This document shows, piece after piece, positions 27,622 to 40,680 of a DNA stretch of 64,000 nt. Both the position numbers and the translations under genes were made by a program. Numbering within the stretch: the stretch's first letter is position 1; every line of letters begins with the position of its first letter. Source of the stretch: Diadophis punctatus similis (taxonomy: Eukaryota; Chordata; Lepidosauria; Squamata; Dipsadidae); NCBI GenBank assembly GCA_023053685.1, contig JALIGW010000061.1:2808001-2872000 (forward strand). The letters are read 5' to 3'. The notes below the pieces were generated by a model, which was given only the letters and a program-made list of their open reading frames with translations, was not told the origin of the DNA and made no database searches.

Positions 27622-29040
27622 CCCCAGCTTCTGTGAATTGAAAATACAATGCAGTGAGGTTCCCCCCCCCAGATACCCACAGGTCTCAGCCAGGAACTCC
27701 ACCCCCAGCTTCTGTGAATTCAAACTACAATGCAGCGAGGTTTTTCCCCCCAGATACTCACAAGTCTCAGCCAGGAACTCCACCCCCAGCTTCTGTGAAT
27801 TCAAACTACAATGGATTGAGGTTTTGTCCCCCAGATACTCACACGTCTCAGCCTGGAACTCCACCAACAGCTTCTGTGAATTCAAACTACAATGGAGTGA
27901 GGTTTTTCCCCGAGATACTAACAAGTCTCAGCCAGGAACTCCACCCGCAGCTTCTGTGAATTCAAACTACAATGGAGTGAGGTTTCTTCCCCCAGATACT
28001 CACAGGTCTCAGCCAGGAACTCCACGCCTAGCTTCTGTGAATTCAAACTACAATGTACTGAGGTTTGTTCCCCCAGATACTCACAGGTCTCAGCCAGGAA
28101 CTCCACCCCCAGCTTCTGTGAATTCAAACTACAATGGAGTGAGGTTTGTTCCCCCAGATACTCACAGGTATCAGCCAGGAACTCCACCCCCAGTTTCTGT
28201 GAATTGAAACTACAATGGAGTGAAGTTTTTCCCCCCAGATACTCACAGGTATCAGCCAGGAACTCCACCCCCAGCTTCTGTGAATTCAAACTACAATGGA
28301 GTGAGGTTTTGTTCCCCCAGATACTCACAGGTCTCAGCCAAGAACTCCACCCCCAGCTTCTGTGAATTCAAACTACAATGGAGTGAGGTTTCCCCCCCCC
28401 CAGATAATCACAGGTCTCAGCAAGGACCTCCACCCCCAGCTGTTGTGAATTCAAACAACAATGGAGTGAGGTTTTTCCCCGAGATACTAACAAGTCTCAG
28501 CCAGGAACTCCACCCGCAGCTTCTGTGAATTCAAACTACAATGGAGTGAGGTTTGTTCCCCCAGATACTCACAGGTCTCAGCCAGGAACTCCACGCCTAG
28601 CTTCTGTGAATTCAAACTACAATGTACTGAGGTTTGTTCCCCCAGATACTCACAGGTCTCAGCCAGGAACTCCACCCCCAGCTTCTGTGAATTCAAACTA
28701 CAATGGAGTGAGGTTTGTTCCCCCAGATACTCACAGGTATCAGCCAGGAACTCCACCCCCAGTTTCTGTGAATTGAAACTACAATGGAGTGAAGTTTTTC
28801 CCCCCAGATACTCACAGGTATCAGCCAGGAACTCCACCCCAGCTTCTGTGAATTGAAACTACAATGCAGTGAGGTTTTTCTCCCAGATACTCACAGGTCT
28901 CAGCCAAGAACTCCACCCCCAGCTTCTGTGAATTCAAACTACAATGGAGTGAGGTTTTGTTCCCCCAGATACTCACAGGTCTCAGCCAAGAACTCCACCC
29001 CCAGCTTCTGTGAATTCAAACTACAATGGAGTGAGGTTTC
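27622..29040 (+). repeat. 569-bp local duplication within mixed units
   Basis: The unit with GTTTTTCCCCGAGATACTAAC starts at 27,902 and again at 28,471, and the following run (CACGCCTAGC, ACAATGTACTGAGG, CCCCCAGTTTCTG with GAATTGAAAC) repeats in order. The first copy lacks one unit of the GAATTG / TTTCTCCCAG type that the second has near 28,850-28,930. The same run also lies near 8,690-9,100 and 15,790-16,200, so it is a resident block that has been locally doubled here. Confidence 0.82.
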
Positions 29041-29417
29041 CCCCCCCCAGATAATCACAGGTCTCAGCAAGGACCTCCACCAACAGCTGTTGTGAATTCA
29101 AACTACAATGGAGTGAGGTTTTCCAGCCGATACTCACAGGTCTCAGCCAGGAACTCCACCCCCAGCTTCTGTGAATTCAAACTACAATGGAGTGAGGTTC
29201 CCCCCCCCCCGATACTCACAGGTCTCAGCCAGGAACTCCACCCCCAGCTTCTGTGAAATCAAACTACAATGGAGTGAGGTTTTTTCCCAGATACTCACAG
29301 GTCTTAGCCAGGAACTCCACCCCCAGCTTCTGTGAATTGAAACTACAATGCAGTGAGGTTTTGTTCCCCCAGATACTCACGGGTCTCAGCCAGGAACTCC
29401 ACGCCCAGCTTCTGTGA
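29041..29417 (+). repeat. Satellite units left of the 22.7-kb duplication
   Basis: About five units lie here, with AGATAATCACAGG followed by CAGCAAGG near 29,050, a TTTTCCAGCCGATACTC unit near 29,120, a C-tract unit near 29,200 and a GATACTCACGGG unit near 29,380. Nothing but satellite is present. The pattern stops matching the second 22.7-kb copy at this point. Confidence 0.75.
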
Positions 29418-32400
29418 TTTCAAACTACAATGGAGTGAGGTTTTGTTCCCCCAGATTCTCACAAGTCTCAGCCAGGAACTCCACCAACAGCTTCTGTGAA
29501 TTCAAACTACAATGGAGTGAAGTGTTTCCCCCGAGATACTCACAGGTATCAGCCAGGAACTCCACCCCCAGCTTCTGTGAATTCAAACTACAATGGAGTG
29601 AGGTTCCCCCCCCCCAGATACTCACAGGTCTCAGCAAGGACCTCCACCCCCAGCTTTTGTGAATTCAAACTACAATGGAGTGAGGTTTTCCCCCGATACT
29701 CACAGGTCTCAGCCAGGAACTCCACCCCCAGCTTTTGTGAATTCAAACTACAATGGAGTGAGGTTCCCCCCCCCCCGATACTCACAGGTCTCAGCCAGGA
29801 ACTCCACCCCCAGCTTCTGTGAAATCAAACTACAATGCAGTGAGGTTTTTCCCCCCAGATACTCACAAGCCTCAGCCAGGAATTCCACCCCCAGCTTCTG
29901 TGAATTCAAACTAAAATGGATTGAGGTTTTTCTCCCAGATACTAACACGTCTCAGCCAGGAACTCCACCAACAGCTTCTGTGAATTCAAACTACAATGGA
30001 GTGAGGTTATTTCTCCCAGATACTAACAAGTCTCAGCCAGGAACTCCACGGCCAGCTTCTGTGAATTCAAACTACAATGTAGTGAGGTTTCTTCCCCCAG
30101 ATACTCACAGGTCTCAGCCAGGAACTCCACCCCCAGCTTCTGTGAATTCAAACTACAATGGAGTGAGGTTTGTTCCCCCAGATACTCACAGGTCTCAGCC
30201 AGGAACTCCACCCCCATTTTCTGTGAATTCAAACTACAATGGAGTGAGGTTTCCCCCCCCAGATACACACAGATCTCAGCAAGGACCTCCACCCCCAGCT
30301 TTTGTGAATTTAAACTACAATGGAGTGAGGTTTCCCCCCCCCCCATACTCACAGTTCTCAGCCAGGAACTCCACCCCCAGCTTCTGTGAAATCAAACTGC
30401 AATGGAGTGAGGTTTTTTCCCCAGATACTCACAGGTCTCAGCCAGGAGCTCCACGCCCAGCTTCTGTGAATTCAAACTACAATGGAGTGAGGTTTTTTTC
30501 CGAGATACTCACAGGTCTCAGCCAGAAACTCCAACCCCAGCTTCTGTGAATTGAAAATACAATGCAGTGAGGTTTTCCCCCCCAGATACTCACAGGTCTC
30601 AGCCAGGAACTCCACCCCCAGCTTCTGTGAATTCAAACTACAATGCAGCGAGGTTTTTCCCCCCAGATACTCACAAGTCTCATCCAGGAACTCCACCCCC
30701 AGCTTCTTTGAATTCAAACTACAATGGATTGAGGTTTTGTCCCCCAGATACTCACACGTCTCAGCCAGGAACTCCACCAACAGCTTCTGTGAATTCAAAC
30801 TACAATGGAGTGAGGTTTTTCCCCGAGATACTAACAAGTCTCAGCCAGGAACTCCACCCGCAGCTTCTGTGAATTCAAACTACAATGGAGTGAGGTTTCT
30901 TCCCCCAGATACTCACAGGTCTCAGCCAGGAACTCCACGCCTAGCTTCTGTGAATTCAAACTACAATGTACTGAGGTTTGTTCCCCCAGATACTCACAGG
31001 TCTCAGCCAGGAACTCCACCCCCAGCTTCTGTGAATTCAAACTAAAATGGAGTGAGGTTTGTTCCCCCAGATACTCACAGGTATCAGCCAGGAACTCCAC
31101 CCCCAGTTTCTGTGAATTGAAACTACAATGGAGTGAGGTTTTTCTCCCAGATACTCACAGGTCTCAGCCAAGAACTCCACCCCCAGCTTCTGTGAATTCA
31201 AACTACAATGGAGTGAGGTTTTGTTCCCCCAGATACTCACAGGTCTCAGCCAAGAACTCCACCCCCAGCTTCTGTGAATTCAAACTACAATGGAGTGAGG
31301 TTCCCCCCCCCCAGATAATCACAGGTCTCAGCAAGGACCTCCACCCCCAGCTGTTGTGAATTCAAACTACAATGGAGTGAGGTTTTCCAGCCGATACTCA
31401 CAGGTCTCAGCCAGGAACTCCACCCCCAGCTTCTGTGAATTCAAACTACAATGGAGTGAGGTTCCCCCCCCCCGATACTCACAGGTCTCAGCCAGGAACT
31501 CCACCCCCAGCTTCTGTGAAATCAAACTACAATGGAGTGAGGTTATTCCCCAGATACTCACAGGTCTTAGCCAGGAACTCCACCCCCAGCTTCTGTGAAT
31601 TGAAACTACAATGCAGTGAGGTTTTGTTCCCCCAGATAGTCACGGGTCTCAGCCAGGAACTCCACGCCCAGCTTCTGTGAATGCAAACTACAATGGAGTG
31701 AGGTTTGTTCCCCCAGATACTCACAGGTCTCAGCCAGGAACTCCACCCCCAGCTTCTGTGAATTCAAACTACAATGGAGTGAAGTGTTTCCCCAGAGATA
31801 CTCACAGGTATCAGCCAGGAACTCCACCCCAGCTTCTGTGAATTGAAACTACAATGCAGTGAGGTTTTTCCCCCCAGATACTCACAAGCCTCAGCCAGGA
31901 ATTCCACCCCCAGCTTCTGTGAATTCAAACTAAAATGGATTGAGGTTTTTCTCCAAGATACTAACACGTCTCAGCCAGGAACTCCACCAACAGCTTCTGT
32001 GAATTCAAACTACAATGGAGTGAGGTTATTTCCCCCAGATACTAACAAGTCTCAGCCAGGAACTCCACGCCCAGCTTCTGTGAATTCAAACTACAATGTA
32101 GTGAGGTTTCTTCCCCCAGATACTCACAGGTCTCAACCAGGAACTCCACCCCCAGCTTCTGTGAATTCAAACTACAATGGAGTGAGGTTTGTTCCCCCAG
32201 ATACTCACAGGTCTCAGCCAGGAACTCCACCCCCAGCTTCTGTGAATTCAAACTACAATGGAGTGAGGTTTCCCCCCCCCCATACTCACAGGTCTCAGCC
32301 AGGAACTCCACCCCCAGCTTCTGTGAAATCAAACTACAATGGAGTGAGGTTTTTTTCATAGATACTCACAGGTCTCAGCCAGGAACTCCACCCCCAGCTT

Positions 32401-35400
32401 CTGTGAATTCAAACTACAATGGAGTGAGGTTTTTTTCCGAGACACTCACAGGTCTCAGCCAGGAACTCCAACCCCAGCTTCTGTGAATTGAAACTACAAT
32501 GCAGTGAGGTTTTGTTCCCCCAGATACTCACGGGTCTCAGCCAGGAACTCCACGCCCAGCTTCCGTGAATGCAAACTACAATGGAGTGAGGTTTGTTCCC
32601 CCAGATACTCACAGGTCTCAGCCAGGAACTCCACCCCCAGCTTCTGTGAATTCAAACTACAATGGAGTGAAGTGTTTCCCCCGAGATACTCACAGGTATC
32701 AGCCAGGAACTCCACCCCAGCTTCTGTGAATTGAAACTACAATGCAGTGAGGTTTTTCCCCCCAGATACTAACACGTCTCAGCCAGGAACTCCACCAACA
32801 GCTTCTGTGAATTCAAACTACAATGGAGTGAGGTTATTTCCCCCAGATACTAACAAGTCTCAGCCAGGAACTCCACGCCCAGCTTCTGTGAATTCAAACT
32901 ACAATGTAGTGAGGTTTCTTCCCCCAGATACTCACAGGTCTCAACCAGGAACTCCACCCCCAGCTTCTGTGAATTCAAACTACAATGGAGTGAGGTTTGT
33001 TCCCCCAGATACTCACAGGTCTCAGCCAGGAACTCCACCCCCAGCTTCTGTGAATTCAAACTACAATGGAGTGAGGTTCCCCCCCCCAGATACTCACAGA
33101 TCTCAGCAAGGACCTCCACCCCCAGCTTTTGTGAATTTAAACTACAATGGAGTGAGGTTCCCCCCCCCATACTCACAGGTCTCAGCCAGGAACTCCACCC
33201 CCAGCTTCTGTGAAATCAAACTACAATGGAGTGAGGTTTTTTTCATAGATACTCACAGGTCTCAGCCAGGAACTCCACCCCCAGCTTCTGTGAATTCAAA
33301 CTACAATGGAGTGAGGTTTTTTTCCGAGACACTCACAGGTCTCAGCCAGGAACTCCAACCCCAGCTTCTGTGAATTGAAAATACAATGCAGTGAGGTTTT
33401 TCCCCCCAGATACTCACAGGTGTGAGCCAGGAACTCCACCCCCAGCTTCTGTGAATTCAAACTACAATGCAGCAAGGTTTTTCCCCCCAGATACTCACAA
33501 GTCTCATCCAGGAACTCCACCCCCAGCTTCTGTGAATTCAAACTACAATGGATTGAGGTTTTGTCCCCCAGATACTCACACGTCTCAGCCAGGAACTCCA
33601 CCAACAGCTTCTGTGAATTCAAACTACAATGGAGTGAGGTTTTTTCCCCGAGATACTAACAAGTCTCAGCCAGGAACTCCACCCGCAGCTTCTGTGAATT
33701 CAAACTACAATGGAGTGAGGTTTCTTCCCCCAGATACTCACAGGTCTCAGCCAGGAACTCCACGCCCAGCTTATGTGAATTGAAACTACAATGCAGTGAG
33801 GTTTTTCTCCCAGATACTCACAGGTCTCAGCCAAGAACTCCACCCCCAGCTTCTGTGAATTCAAACTACAATGGAGTGAGGTTTTGTTCCCCCAGATACT
33901 CACAGGTCTCAGCCAAGAACTCCACCCCCAGCTTCTGTGAATTCAAACTACAATGGAATGAGGTTTCCACCTCCCAGATAATCACAGGTCTCAGCAAGGA
34001 TCTCCACCCCCAGCTTTTGTGAATTCAAACTACAATGGAGTGAGGTTTTCCCGCCGATACTCACAGGTCTCAGCCAGAAACTCCACCCCCAGCTTCTGTG
34101 AATTGAAACTACAATGGAGTGAGGTCCCCCCCCCCGATACTCACAGGTCTCAGCCAGGAACTCCACCCCCAGCTTCTGGAAATCAAACTACAATGGAGTG
34201 AGATTTTTTCCCAGATACTCACAGGTCTTAGCCAGGAACTCCACCCCCAGCTTCTGTGAATTGAAACTACAATGCAGTGAGGTTTTGTTCCCCCAGATAC
34301 TCACGGGTCTCAGCCAGGAACTCCACGCCCAGCTTCTGTGAATGCAAACTGCAATGGAGTGAGGTTTGTTCCCCCAGATACTCACAGGTCTCAGCCAGGA
34401 ACTCCACCCCCAGCTTCTGTGAATTCAAACTACAATGGAGTGAAGTGTTTCCCCTGAGATACTCACAGGTATCAGCCAGGAACTCCACCCCAGCTTCTGT
34501 GAATTGAAACTACAATGCAGTGAGGTTTTTCCCCCCAGATACTCACAAGCCTCAGCCAGGAATTCCACCCCCAGCTTCTGTGAATTCAAACTAAAATGGA
34601 TTGAGGTTTTTCTCCCAGATACTAACACGTCTCAGCCAGGAACTCCACCAACAGCTTCTGTGAATTCAAACTACAATGGAGTGAGGTTATTTCCCCCAGA
34701 TACTAACAAGTCTCAGCCAGGAACTCCACGCCCAGCTTCTGTGAATTCAAACTACAATGTAGTGAGGTTTCTTCCCCCAGATACTCACAGGTCTCAACCA
34801 GGAACTCCACCCCCAGCTTCTGTGAATTCAAACTACAATGGAGTGAGGTTTGTTCCCCCAGATACTCACAGGTCTCAGCCAGGAACTCCACCCCCAGCTT
34901 CTGTGAATTCAAACTACAATGGAGTGAGGTTCCCCCCCCCCCCATACTCACAGGTCTCAGCTAGGAACTCCACCCCCAGCTTCTGTGAATTCAAACTACA
35001 ATGGAGTGAGGTTTTTTTCCGAGACACTCACAGGTCTCAGCCAGGAACTCCAACCCCAGCTTCTGTGAATTGAAAATACAATGCAGTGAGGTTTTTCCCC
35101 CCAGATACTCACAGGTCTGAGCCAGGAACTCCACCCCCAGCTTCTGTGAATTCAAACTACAATGCAGCGAGGTTTTTCCCCCCAGAAACTCACAAGTCTC
35201 ATCCAGGAACTCCACCCCCAGCTTCTGTGAATTCAAACTACAATGGATTGAGGTTTTGTCCTCCAGATACTCACACGTCTCAGCCAGGAACTCCACCAAC
35301 AGCTTCTGTGAATTCAAACTACAATGGAGTGAGGTTTTTTCCCTGAGATACTAACAAGTCTCAGCCAGGAACTCCACCCGCAGCTTCTGTGAATTCAAAC

Positions 35401-36802
35401 TACAATGGAGTGAGGTTTCTTCCCCCAGATACTCACAGGTCTCAGCCAGGAACTCCACGCCCAGCTTCTGTGAATTCAAACTACAATGTAGTGAGGTTTG
35501 TTCCCCCAGATACTCACAGGTCTCAGCCAGGAACTCCACCCCCAGCTTCTGTGAATTCAAACTACAATGGAGTGAGGTTTGTTCCCCCAGATACTCACAG
35601 GTCTCAGCCAGGAACTCCACCCCCAGTTTCTGTGAATTCAAACTACAATGGAGTGAAATTTTCCCCCCCAGATACTCACAGGTATCAGCCAGGAACTCCA
35701 CCCCAGCTTCTGTGAATTGAAATTACAATGCAGTGAGGTTTTTCTCCCAGATACTCACAGGTCTCAGCCAAGAACTCCACCCCCAGCTTCTGTGAATTCC
35801 AACTACAATGGAGTGAGGTTTTGTTCCCCCAGATACTCACAGGTCTCAGCCAAGAACTCCACCCCCAGCTTCTGTGAATTCAAACTACAATGGAGTGAGG
35901 TTTCCCCCCCCCAGATAATCACAGGTCTCAGCAAGGATCTCCACCCCCAGGTTTTGTGAATTCAAACTACAATGGAGTGAGGTTTTCCCGCCGATACTCA
36001 CAGGTCTCAGCCAGGAACTCCACCCCCAGCTTCTGTGAATTCAAACTACAATGGAGTGAGGTTCCCCCCCCCCGATACTCACAGGTCTCAGCCAGGAACT
36101 CCACCCCCAGCTTCTGTGAAATCAAACTACAATGGAGTGAGGTTTTTTCCCAGATACTCACAGGTCTTAGCCAGGAACTCCACCCCCAGCTTCTGTGAAT
36201 TGAAACTACAATGGAGTGAAGTGTTTCCCCCGAGATACTCACAGGTATCAGCCAGGAACTCCACCCCAGCTTCTGTGAATTGAAACTACAATGCAGTGAG
36301 GTTTTTCTCCCAGATACTCACAGGTCTCAGCCAAGAACTCCACCCCCAGCTTCTGTGAATTCAAACTACAATGGAGTGAGGTTTTGTTCCCCCAGATACT
36401 CACAGGTCTCAGCCAAGAACTCCACCCCCAGCTTCTGTGAATTCAAACTACAATGGAGTGAGGTTTCCCCCCCCAGATAATCACAGGTCTCAGCAAGGAT
36501 CTCCACCCCCAGCTTTTGTGAATTCAAACTACAATGGAGTGAGGTTTTCCCGCCGATACTCACAGGTCTCAGCCAGGAACTCCACCCCCAGCTTCTGTGA
36601 ATTCAAACTACAATGGAGTGAGGTTCCCCCCCCCCCCCCCCGATACTCACAGGTCTCAGCCAGGAACTCCACCCCCAGCTTTTGTGAAATCAAACTACAA
36701 TGGAGTGAGGTTTTTTCCCAGATACTCACAGGTCTTAGCCAGGAACTCCACCCCCAGCTTCTGTGAATTGAAACTACAATGCAGTGAGGTTTTGTTCCCC
36801 CA
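29418..36802 (+). repeat. 22.7-kb higher-order unit, copy 1, left part
   Basis: This matches about 52,118-59,502 at offsets that start at 22,700 and move through 22,702, 22,701, 22,703, 22,705, 22,707, 22,704 and 22,706 back to 22,700. I traced each step to a change in a C tract, in one case with a T tract. The left edge is set by the private AGATTCTCACAAG variant (29,453 and 52,153). Single-base differences are few, for example AAACTACCATGG (59,294) against AAACTACAATGG. Internal order includes GATACTCACGGG units, AGATAATCAC units and TTTTTTTCATAGATA units. Confidence 0.92.
36626..36641 (+). repeat. Longest C tract in the window, C16
   Basis: The unit reads GGAGTGAGGTT followed by 16 C and then GATACTCAC. 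The T tract of the ordinary unit is almost absent, so the pyrimidine tract is nearly pure C. The corresponding tract in the second 22.7-kb copy, about 59,332-59,341, has 10 C, and the one at 63,128-63,140 has 13. It is the most extreme of a class of long-C units spread over the window. Confidence 0.93.
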
Positions 36803-39800
36803 GATACTCACGGGTCTCAGTCAGGAACTCCACGCCCAGCTTCTGTGAATGCAAATTACAATGGAGTGAGGTTTGTTCCCCCAGATACTCACAGGTCTCA
36901 GCCAGGAACTCCACCCCCAGCATCTGTGAATTCAAACTACAATGGAGTGAAGTGTTTCCCCCGAGATACTCACAGGTATCAGCCAGGAACTCCACCCCAG
37001 CTTCTGTGAATTGAAACTATAATGCAGTGAGGTTTTTCCCCCCAGATACTCACAAGCCTCAGCCAGGAATTCCACCCCCAGCTTCTGTGAATTCAAACTA
37101 AAATGGATTGAGGTTTTTCTCCCAGATACTCACAGGTCTCAGCCAGGAACTCCACCCCCACCTTCTGTGAATTCAAACTGCAATGGAGTGAGGTTTTTTC
37201 CCCCAGATACTAACAGGTCTCACCCAAGAACTCCACCCCCAGCTTCTGTGAATTCAAACAACAATGGATTGATGTTTTTTTCCGAGATACTCACAGGTCT
37301 CAGCCAGGAACTCCAACCCCAGCTTCTGTGAATTGAAAATACAATGCAGTGAGGTTTTTCCCCCCAGATACTCACAGGTCTCAGCCAGGAACTCCACCCC
37401 CAGCTTCTGTGAATTCAAACTACAATGCAGCGAGGTTTTTCCCCCCAGATACTCACAAGTCTCATCCAGGAACTCCACCCCCAGCTTCTGTGAATTCAAA
37501 CTACAATAGATTGAGGTTTTGTCCCCCAGATACTCACACGTCTCAGCCAGGAACTCCACCTCCAGCTTCTGTGAATTCAAACTACAATGGAGTGAGGTTT
37601 TTCCCCCCAGATACTAACAAGTCTCACAAAGGAACTCCACCCCCAGCGTCTGTGAATTCAAACTACAATGGAGTGAGGTTTCTTCCCCAAGATACTCACA
37701 GGTCTCAGCCAGGAACTCCACCCCCATTTTCTGTGAATTCAAACTGCAATGGAGTGAGGTTTCTTCCCCAAGATACTCACAGGTCTCAGCCAGGAACTCC
37801 ACCCCCATCTTCTGTGAATTCAAACTGCAATGGAGTGAGGTTTTTTCCCCAGGATACTCACAGGTCTCAGCCAGGAAGTCCACCCCCAGCTTCTGTGAAT
37901 TCAAACTACAATGGAGTAAGGTTTCTTCCCTCAGATACTCACAGGTCTCAGCCAGGATGTAAACCCCCAGCTTCTGTGAATTCAAACTACAATGGAGTGA
38001 GATTTCTTCCCCCAGATACTCAAAGGTCTCAGCCAGGAACTCCACCCCCAGCTTCTGTGAATTCAAACTACAATGAAGTGAGGTTTTTTCCCCAGATACT
38101 CACAGGTCTCAGCCAGGAACTCCACGCCAAGCTTCTGTGAATTCATACTGCAATGGAGTGAGGTTTTTTAACCCAGAAACTCACAGGTCTCAGCCAGGAA
38201 CTCCACCCCAAGCTTCTGTGAATTCAAACTACAATGGAGTGAGGTTTTGTTCCCCCAGATACTCACAAGTCTCAGCCAGGAACTCCACCCCCAGCTTCTG
38301 TGAATTCAAACTACAATGGAGTGAGGTTTCTTCCCCCAGATACTCACAGGTCTCAGCCAGGAACTCCACTCCAGCTTCTGTGAATTCAAACTACAATGGA
38401 GTGAGGTTTTTTCCCCCAGATACTAACAGGTCTCCGCCAGGAACTCCACGCCCAGCTTCTGTGAATTCAAACTACAATGGAGTGAGGTTTTTTTCCCCAG
38501 ATACACACCTGTCTCAGCCAGGAACTCCACCCCCAGCTTCTGTGAATTGAAACTACAATGCAGTGAGGTTTTTTTCCCAGATACTCACAGTTCTCAGCCA
38601 GGAACTCCACCCCCAGCTTCTGTGAATTGAAAATACAATGCAGTGAGGTTTTTTCCCCCAGATACTCACAGGTCTCAGCCAGGAACTCCACCTCCAGCTT
38701 CTGTGAATTGAAACTACAATGCAGCGAGGTTTTTCCCCCCAGATACTCACAAGTCTCATCCAGGAACTCCACCCCCAGCTTCTTTGAATTCAAACTACAA
38801 TGGAGTGAGGTTTTTCCCCCCAGATACTCACAAGTCTCACCCAGGAACTCCACCAACAGCTTCTGTGAATTCAAACTACAATGGAGTGAGGTTTTGTCCC
38901 CCAGATACTCACACGTCTCAGCCAGGAACTCCACGCCCAGCTTCTGTGAATTGAAAATACAATGCAGTGAGGTTTTTCCCCCCAGATACTCACAGGTCTG
39001 AGCCAGGAACTCCACCCCCAGCTTCTGTGAATTCAAACTACAATGCAGCGAGGTTTTTCCCCCCAGAAACTCACAAGTCTCATCCAGGAACTCCACCCCC
39101 AGCTTCTGTGAATTCAAACTACAATGGATTGAGGTTTTGTCCTCCAGATACTCACACGTCTCAGCCAGGAACTCCACCAACAGCTTCTGTGAATTCAAAC
39201 TACAATGGAGTGAGGTTTTTTCCCTGAGATACTAACAAGTCTCAGCCAGGAACTCCACCCGCAGCTTCTGTGAATTCAAACTACAATGGAGTGAGGTTTC
39301 TTCCCCCAGATACTCACAGGTCTCAGCCAGGAACTCCACGCCCAGCTTCTGTGAATTCAAACTACAATGTAGTGAGGTTTGTTCCCCCAGATACTCACAG
39401 GTCTCAGCCAGGAACTCCACCCCCAGCTTCTGTGAATTCAAACTACAATGGAGTGAGGTTTGTTCCCCCAGATACTCACAGGTCTCAGCCAGGAACTCCA
39501 CCCCCAGTTTCTGTGAATTCAAACTACAATGGAGTGAAATTTTTCCCCCCAGATACTCACAGGTATCAGCCAGGAACTCCACCCCAGCTTCTGTGAATTG
39601 AAATTACAATGCAGTGAGGTTTTTCTCCCAGATACTCACAGGTCTCAGCCAAGAACTCCACCCCCAGCTTCTGTGAATTCAAACTACAATGGAGTGAGGT
39701 TTTGTTCCCCCAGATACTCACAGGTCTCAGCCAAGAACTCCACCCCCAGCTTCTGTGAATTCAAACTACAATGGAGTGAGGTTTCCCCCCCCCAGATAAT

Positions 39801-40680
39801 CACAGGTCTCAGCAAGGATCTCCACCCCCAGCTTTTGTGAATTCAAACTACAATGGAGTGAGGTTTTCCCGCCGATACTCACAGGTCTCAGCCAGGAACT
39901 CCACCCCCAGCTTCTGTGAATTCAAACTACAATGGAGTGAGGTTCCCCCCCCCCCCGATACTCACAGGTCTCAGCCAGGAACTCCACCCCCAGCTTCTGT
40001 GAAATCAAACTACAATGGAGTGAGGTTTTTTCCCAGATACTCACAGGTCTTAGCCAGGAACTCCACCCCCAGCTTCTGTGAATTGAAACTACAATGGAGT
40101 GAAGTGTTTCCCCCGAGATACTCACAGGTATCAGCCAGGAACTCCACCCCAGCTTCTGTGAATTGAAACTACAATGCAGTGAGGTTTTTCTCCCAGATAC
40201 TCACAGGTCTCAGCCAAGAACTCCACCCCCAGCTTCTGTGAATTCAAACTACAATGGAGTGAGGTTTTGTTCCCCCAGATACTCACAGGTCTCAGCCAAG
40301 AACTCCACCCCCAGCTTCTGTGAATTCAAACTACAATGGAGTGAGGTTTCCCCCCCCCAGATAATCACAGGTCTCAGCAAGGATCTCCACCCCCAGCTTT
40401 TGTGAATTCAAACTACAATGGAGTGAGGTTTTCCCGCCGATACTCACAGGTCTCAGCCAGGAACTCCACCCCCAGCTTCTGTGAATTCAAACTACAATGG
40501 AGTGAGGTTCCCCCCCCCCGATACTCACAGGTCTCAGCCAGGAACTCCACCCCCAGCTTTTGTGAAATCAAACTACAATGGAGTGAGGTTTTTTCCCAGA
40601 TACTCACAGGTCTTAGCCAGGAACTCCACCCCCAGCTTCTGTGAATTGAAACTACAATGCAGTGAGGTTTTGTTCCCCCA
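36803..40680 (+). repeat. 3.88-kb higher-order block, first copy
   Basis: This starts at GATACTCACGGGTCTCAGTC, a variant shared by 36,803, 43,914, 59,503 and 63,302. It contains the AACAACAATGGATTGATG unit, the marker block with ACAAAGG at 37,626, the GAATTCATACTGC unit at 38,137, and then a right half with three AGATAATCAC or C-tract cassettes. The length of 3,878 is 48 units less ten bases. The counterpart 59,503-63,301 is 3,799 bp; the difference is one missing 81-bp unit plus two bases of net C-tract change. Confidence 0.9.

Noticed and set aside
36601..36660. C16 tract as a regulatory or replication element.
   Set aside because: It is one end of a continuous range of C-tract lengths in equivalent units (10 and 13 elsewhere), so slippage or sequencing error explains it without a special role.
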